From NCBI GenBank assembly GCA_003552765.1, contig PUOI01000614.1, positions 1-9,415 on the forward strand: a DNA stretch of 9,415 nucleotides. Direction: 5' to 3'. The position numbers and the translations under genes are program-made. Shown piece by piece: positions 6,442-9,415 of the stretch (within the stretch, counting starts at the first letter, position 1; every line of letters begins with the position of its first letter). The stretch comes from Candidatus Hydrogenedentota bacterium. GTDB lineage: Bacteria; Hydrogenedentota; Hydrogenedentia; Hydrogenedentales; SLHB01. The notes beneath the pieces are model-generated. The model had not been told where the DNA came from. It saw nothing but the letters and a program-made list of their open reading frames with translations, and did no database searches.

Positions 6442-6466
6442 GAGAATGGAGCAGTGGCTCCATCTC
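6442..6466 (+). terminator. Hairpin after the permease gene
   Basis: GAGAATGGAGC (6442-6452) pairs with GCTCCATCTC (6457-6466) with one bulged A and loop AGTG. The perfect core is ATGGAGC/GCTCCAT. It lies 26 bp past the permease stop and just before the mgtE promoter. No U-tract follows, so termination is plausible, not certain. Confidence 0.5.
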
Positions 6467-6489
6467 CGATTGACCAAACCAAAAAGTCC

Positions 6490-6519
6490 TTGACATCCCG
6501 CGCCCGAGTCGTGTATAAG
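6490..6519 (+). promoter_or_regulatory. Predicted sigma70-type promoter of mgtE
   Basis: A perfect TTGACA -35 (6490-6495) is followed after 18 bp by TATAAG (6514-6519). An A-rich stretch (6475-6486) lies upstream as a possible UP element. The transcript would start near 6526, about 320 nt before the mgtE start codon. This is the best promoter in the window. Confidence 0.72.
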
Positions 6520-6606
6520 TCAGCGCGCTTTGGGGTGGGCCGTGTGTTGCGGCTCCCCTTCTGGTGAACCGGCGCATGGTGCGCCACAGGGAGATACATC
6601 GTACCG

Positions 6607-6759
6607 ATGGACGACCCGTCTAGTAGTAGACACAAACACAGATTCCTCCGCGATGCCTCGGAGGCCCCGGTATTCTGTCCGGGCGCTGCCATGAGGCCGC
6701 GTTGCGAAGAAGCCTGCGGGCGAGTTCGGCGATTGTATCGCATCATGACACGACGCTGA
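6607..6759 (+). CDS. Possible 50-codon leader ORF in the mgtE 5' region
   Basis: ATG 6607 opens a 50-codon frame ending in TGA 6757-6759. The peptide is basic, with several Cys and Pro and many Arg, and is not recognised. AGGGAG (6588-6593) lies 13 nt upstream, which is too far for a good ribosome-binding site. The stop lies 11 nt before the helix that hides the mgtE ribosome-binding site, so a ribosome stopping here could affect that helix. A shorter frame at 6576-6623 overlaps it. Coding status is doubtful. Confidence 0.22.
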   Translation: MDDPSSSRHKHRFLRDASEAPVFCPGAAMRPRCEEACGRVRRLYRIMTRR

Positions 6760-6770
6760 CCTGACCCGCC

Positions 6771-6844
6771 GGCTGCCTTCCGCCGCGCGGGCCCCGTGAG
6801 TAGCGTCACGGGCCTGCCGGGAACACACGGAAAGGAAGGCAGCC
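6771..6844 (+). promoter_or_regulatory. Helix sequestering the mgtE ribosome-binding site
   Basis: GGCTGCCTTCC (6771-6781) and GGAAGGCAGCC (6834-6844) are a perfect 11-bp inverted repeat. The 3' arm contains most of the Shine-Dalgarno sequence AAGGAAGG (6832-6839) and ends one base before the ATG at 6845. Inside lies a strong GC-rich hairpin (6787-6799 with 6806-6817, one bulged C, loop GTAGCG). In the closed form the ribosome would be blocked. No U-tract follows, so translational control is more likely than termination. Confidence 0.72.
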
Positions 6845-8239
6845 ATGACTCAGAATTTCTCTCCTCAGTTCTTGCGCGAATTGCTGTCGCGCAACGACAC
6901 CCAGCAGCTTCGCGAACTCTTTGCGGAGATGCATCCCCACTCGATAGCGGAGCACCTCAACGAACTCGAGGATCCCACGCTGTGGGCTGTTCTGCGCCGC
7001 TTTGAGACGCCGCTCGACGCGCAAGTGTTCAAGCATCTTCCCATGGAACGGCAAATCGCGCTCGCCAATACCCACAATGAGCGTGAAGTGGCGTTGCTCC
7101 TGGAACACATGCAAGCCGACGACCGCGTGGACGTCATCCATGGACTTGACGCCGAACGGCGCGAACGCTTGATAAGTCTGCTTCCGGCCGAAGAACAGAC
7201 CGAGACCGAGCGGCTGGCCGCCTATGACGAAGACAGCGTGGGGGCCGTGATGAACCTGGATTATGCCTTCCTGCGGCCCGAGATGCGGGCGGATGCCGCC
7301 ATACAGGCGCTCCGAGACCAGGCTCCGAAAAAGGAAACGGTGCAGTACGCCATGGTGATTGACCGGAGCGGCGTATTGGCGGGCCGCGTGTCGCTTCAAG
7401 ACCTGGTCCTAGCCGCTCCAGACGCCACCGTCGAAACCCTCATGGACCATGAACCCGTCACGGTCAAATCGGTCGATCCGCGCACGGAAGCCGTACGGCT
7501 CATCGAAGCGTATGACGAGCCACTGCTTCCGGTGGTCGAAAACGGAGGCCGTCTTGTGGGCATTGTTACGTTCGACGATGTGATGGACGTCATCGAGGAG
7601 GAAATCTCCGATACCATGTACCAGAAAGCCGGTATTGGCGACTTCCACCATCAGCGCGACCACGTGTTCAGCGAAGCACTCACGCGGGGCGGACTGTGGT
7701 ATCCCATCCGCGCACGCATGACGTTCCTTCTCGTCGCCTTGGGCGGCGGCATGGCCGTGGGAGGCCTGATCGATTACTGGGAAGGCACGCTCGAGGCCAT
7801 CCTGGCCGCGGCAATCTTCATTCCGGTCATCATGGACATGGGCGGAAACACAGGCACCCAATCGACAACCATATTCGCCCGCGGTTACGCCTTGGGGCAC
7901 ATTGACCTGAAACGCTTCTTCCCGTATTTGGCCCGCGAGGCCAGCATTGGGCTTATCATGGGCGTCCTCTTGGGAACGCTTGGCGGCGCGTTTGCTTACC
8001 TTTGGCAAGGCGCGCCCAACAATGTGCCGGAACTGGGTCTGGCAGTCGGGCTATCCTTGGCCGCTGTCATATTCGTGGCCGCGATGCTTGGCTTTCTCTT
8101 GCCGTACTTCATGCTGAAGCTCGGTTTGGATCACGCGCCTGGCGCGGATCCCTTCATCACAACCATCAAGGACTTCACGGGCCTTGCGCTGTACTTCTAC
8201 CTCGTGCAGACGCTGGTTCCCGTTGACCTACCGGCGTAA
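6845..8239 (+). CDS. mgtE: Magnesium channel/transporter MgtE
   Basis: 464 residues, close to the normal family length (about 450). The order is typical: a cytoplasmic N domain (about 1-130, superhelical, ending SLLPAEEQTETERLAAY), a CBS pair (about 131-255, with YDEDSVGAVMN and GIVTFDDVMDVIEEE), a connecting helix, then five membrane helices from about residue 285. Signature residues are present: PVIMDMGGNTGTQSTTIFARG (327-347), and Asp443 in ITTIKDFTGLALYF, equivalent to the pore Asp432 of Thermus MgtE. Known family members are homodimers; Mg2+ binding to the N/CBS domains closes the channel. The start ATG 6845 has AAGGAAGG 5 nt upstream. Expression is probably controlled by the sequestering leader. 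Confidence 0.96.
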   Translation: MTQNFSPQFLRELLSRNDTQQLRELFAEMHPHSIAEHLNELEDPTLWAVLRRFETPLDAQVFKHLPMERQIALANTHNEREVALLLEHMQADDRVDVIHGLDAERRERLISLLPAEEQTETERLAAYDEDSVGAVMNLDYAFLRPEMRADAAIQALRDQAPKKETVQYAMVIDRSGVLAGRVSLQDLVLAAPDATVETLMDHEPVTVKSVDPRTEAVRLIEAYDEPLLPVVENGGRLVGIVTFDDVMDVIEEEISDTMYQKAGIGDFHHQRDHVFSEALTRGGLWYPIRARMTFLLVALGGGMAVGGLIDYWEGTLEAILAAAIFIPVIMDMGGNTGTQSTTIFARGYALGHIDLKRFFPYLAREASIGLIMGVLLGTLGGAFAYLWQGAPNNVPELGLAVGLSLAAVIFVAAMLGFLLPYFMLKLGLDHAPGADPFITTIKDFTGLALYFYLVQTLVPVDLPA

Positions 8240-8273
8240 CGCCATTTCCCAAACACAAAACGAATTGAACAAC

Positions 8274-8289
8274 CGGGCGCCGCCCGTTT
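8274..8289 (+). terminator. Short hairpin between mgtE and the barrel gene
   Basis: CGGGC (8274-8278) and GCCCG (8282-8286) form a hairpin with loop GCC, followed by TTT. It lies 35 bp after the mgtE stop and just before the ribosome-binding site of the next gene (GGGAG, 8295-8299). It looks like a weak terminator or attenuator, allowing some read-through. Confidence 0.35.
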
Positions 8290-8305
8290 GAAAAGGGAGT
8301 GCATC

Positions 8306-9295
8306 ATGAAATACCTAATGGAACATCTCCTCTTTGCTTGCTGCATTGCCGCCCTCACGTGGGGCGTTGAAGCCGCTGGCGAGGAGTTCAGCGTTGATTC
8401 GAGCCAAGGGATGAACAACGAAAACCCGGCCGGCGCGGCCGGCAATCGTGGGGAACGCTACACCCTGTTTAACCGCACTCCGGCGGACCAACTTCGTCCG
8501 TTGGCCCCTGAACCTCACCCCTACACCACCGATCCGGGCTGGTGGATTGTTGAGTTCGAGAAGGTGAACTTCACGTACAGCCGCGGCCGCGACGAGAACT
8601 ACGACCGGGTGCGCACCCGCACCTTCACGTGGCCGGTCATGGTAAAGGTTGGCCTAACCGAACGGCTGGATCTTCAGGTGAGCCTCGACGCTTACGAATG
8701 GGAGAAGGAGCGTGTTTCGCCGAGGCGCGAGCTTCCGGGCTTCCTTCAAGGGACCGGTCTGGGCAAGGCTCTGGGCGGCTATTACGAAAACTTGGTGGGC
8801 CGAAGCCGGGAACGTGCGCACGGCGTTGGCAGCCTCTCGTTGCGCAGCAAATACAATTTCTGGGGCAACGATGAAGAGGGCAGCGCGGCAGCCATCATGC
8901 CATTCGTCACGTTTCCCCCGTTCGATAGCCGCTTCGGTCCCCGGCGGATGGAAGCCGGCGCGAAGTTGCCCACCTTGTGGCCCATGGGCGAGCACTGGGA
9001 ATTCGAGACCACGCCGGCGTTGGCGGCGGTTCGCAATAACGCGGACGATGGTTATGAGTTGGGATTCGATACCAACAGCGTTCTCTCACGCGATGTCGGG
9101 GGCGGCTGGTCCGTGTTCTCGGAATTCGAAACCAGTCTCACGACAGAAGACGCGAGCGATTGGGAAGGCACGCTTTTCGGCGGAGTAACCTGGGACATCT
9201 CGGACTACACGGTGGTAGAGCTTGCCGTGGGCCGGGGCGTGACGAGCGCCGCGGATGACTATACGGGTTATCTGAGCCTCGTTCAGCGGTTCTGA
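8306..9295 (+). CDS. Predicted outer-membrane beta-barrel, MetA-pathway/transporter-like (Phenol_MetA_deg type)
   Basis: 329 residues with a signal peptide (hydrophobic core about residues 6-20, LLFACCIAALTWGVEAA, cleavage near residues 23-25). The mature part has alternating strand patterns and ends in Gln-Arg-Phe, a typical barrel C-terminus. The segments IMPFVTFPPFDSRFG, AGAKLPTLWPMGEHWEFE and the closing AVGRGVTSAADDYTGYLSLV fit the barrel family annotated as 'putative MetA-pathway of phenol degradation', whose members are outer-membrane proteins of mostly unknown role. The ATG at 8306 has GGGAG 6 nt upstream; an in-frame TTG at 8288 is less likely. It follows mgtE by 66 bp on the same strand, with a weak hairpin between. 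The link to phenol or to Mg2+ is not supported by sequence. Confidence 0.75.
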   Translation: MKYLMEHLLFACCIAALTWGVEAAGEEFSVDSSQGMNNENPAGAAGNRGERYTLFNRTPADQLRPLAPEPHPYTTDPGWWIVEFEKVNFTYSRGRDENYDRVRTRTFTWPVMVKVGLTERLDLQVSLDAYEWEKERVSPRRELPGFLQGTGLGKALGGYYENLVGRSRERAHGVGSLSLRSKYNFWGNDEEGSAAAIMPFVTFPPFDSRFGPRRMEAGAKLPTLWPMGEHWEFETTPALAAVRNNADDGYELGFDTNSVLSRDVGGGWSVFSEFETSLTTEDASDWEGTLFGGVTWDISDYTVVELAVGRGVTSAADDYTGYLSLVQRF

Positions 9296-9373
9296 GGCCC
9301 CATGCCAACGAGATTGTGTTGAGCAGGCGTGACTGAAGGGTATCGCGCCAGGGGGGTGTTTGATCCGGTCTTG

Positions 9374-9403
9374 GCGCACGCGAAGTACACCATGATGGTG
9401 CGC
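9374..9403 (+). other. Small inverted repeat near the right edge
   Basis: GCGCAC (9374-9379) can pair with GTGCGC (9398-9403), or ACCAT (9389-9393) with ATGGT (9395-9399); the two compete. It could be the 3' end of the barrel transcript (terminator without U-tract). Nothing else is seen in 9296-9415. Confidence 0.25.
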
Positions 9404-9415
9404 TAACTGGTTATA

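Larger units (their letters stand above)
6526..6844 (+). ncRNA. Long structured 5' leader of mgtE
   Basis: This 428-bp gap between permease and mgtE (6417-6844) holds a terminator-like hairpin, a promoter and a leader of about 320 nt. Visible helices, in order: GGCGC/GCGCC (6571-6585), ATCG/CGAT (6598-6608), GTCTA/TAGAC (6618-6631), CCTCCG/CGGAGG (6645-6664), CCCGG/CCGGG (6666-6683), AGGC/GCCT (6694-6715) enclosing CGC/GCG, GCGGG/CCCGC (6716-6769) enclosing GCGAT/ATCGC (6729-6741), and the terminal fold listed separately. Such density suggests a folded regulatory RNA. mgtE genes are often controlled by Mg2+-sensing leaders (M-box), but I do not see the M-box conserved core here. Pairings are read by eye; regulation is inferred. 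Confidence 0.6.

Noticed and set aside
6526..6844. Classical M-box (ykoK) riboswitch for mgtE
   Set aside because: The conserved GGTGAGGCTCCT-like start and the ACGCTGCTGCCC-type core were looked for by eye and not found. A covariance search is needed to be sure.
6213..6846. Minus-strand open frames across the mgtE leader
   Set aside because: Compositionally random peptides that overlap the permease 3' end and the promoter/leader region on the other strand. No motif or start context supports them.
1..9415. tRNA, rRNA, CRISPR array, insertion sequence, prophage or defence genes
   Set aside because: No cloverleaf, no repeat-spacer pattern, no transposase or integrase motif, and gene content is ordinary chromosomal metabolism and transport.

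Overview
The window comes from a bacterium with about 58-60 % GC. It looks Gram-negative: it has exported proteins with clear signal peptides and a predicted outer-membrane beta-barrel ending in Phe. There are no mobile elements, CRISPR arrays, tRNAs or rRNAs. The gene types (exported SAM hydrolase, PTS EIIA fused to CBS domains beside an ion permease, DUF4412-like protein, MetA-type barrel) would suit an environmental lineage such as the PVC/Hydrogenedentes area, but that is a guess.

Left half, minus strand (1-2964). The 5' end of glgX (glycogen debranching enzyme) runs off the left edge and has its own promoter. Upstream of it lies a two-gene unit joined by an ATGA overlap: a SAM hydroxide adenosyltransferase (SAM hydrolase, DUF62) with a signal peptide, then a MagIII/COG2231-type HhH DNA glycosylase. 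A Nudix pyrophosphatase lies further upstream. The SAM hydrolase has a leader with a 15-bp RNA stem of unrecognised type. The three genes look like damage or metabolite clean-up functions. SAM is itself a spontaneous DNA methylator that makes 3-methyladenine, so pairing a SAM-destroying enzyme with a 3-methyladenine-type glycosylase is suggestive.

Middle, plus strand (3192-6416). A small exported DUF4412-like protein ends in a strong 12-bp hairpin. Then comes a two-gene unit: a stand-alone PTS EIIA (fructose/Ntr type) fused to two CBS domains, followed 13 bp later by an ArsB/NhaD-type (IT superfamily) permease. No sugar EIIB/EIIC is present in the window, so the EIIA-CBS protein is best read as a phosphorylation- and nucleotide-sensitive regulator of the permease.

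Right half, plus strand (6417-9415). A good sigma70-type promoter drives an unusually long leader of about 320 nt. This leader is packed with hairpins and ends in a perfect 11-bp inverted repeat whose 3' arm contains the ribosome-binding site and touches the mgtE start codon. mgtE encodes a full-length Mg2+ channel. It is followed by a predicted outer-membrane beta-barrel. The leader does not look like the classical M-box, which makes it the best candidate here for an undescribed regulatory element. The last 120 bp hold only a small hairpin.
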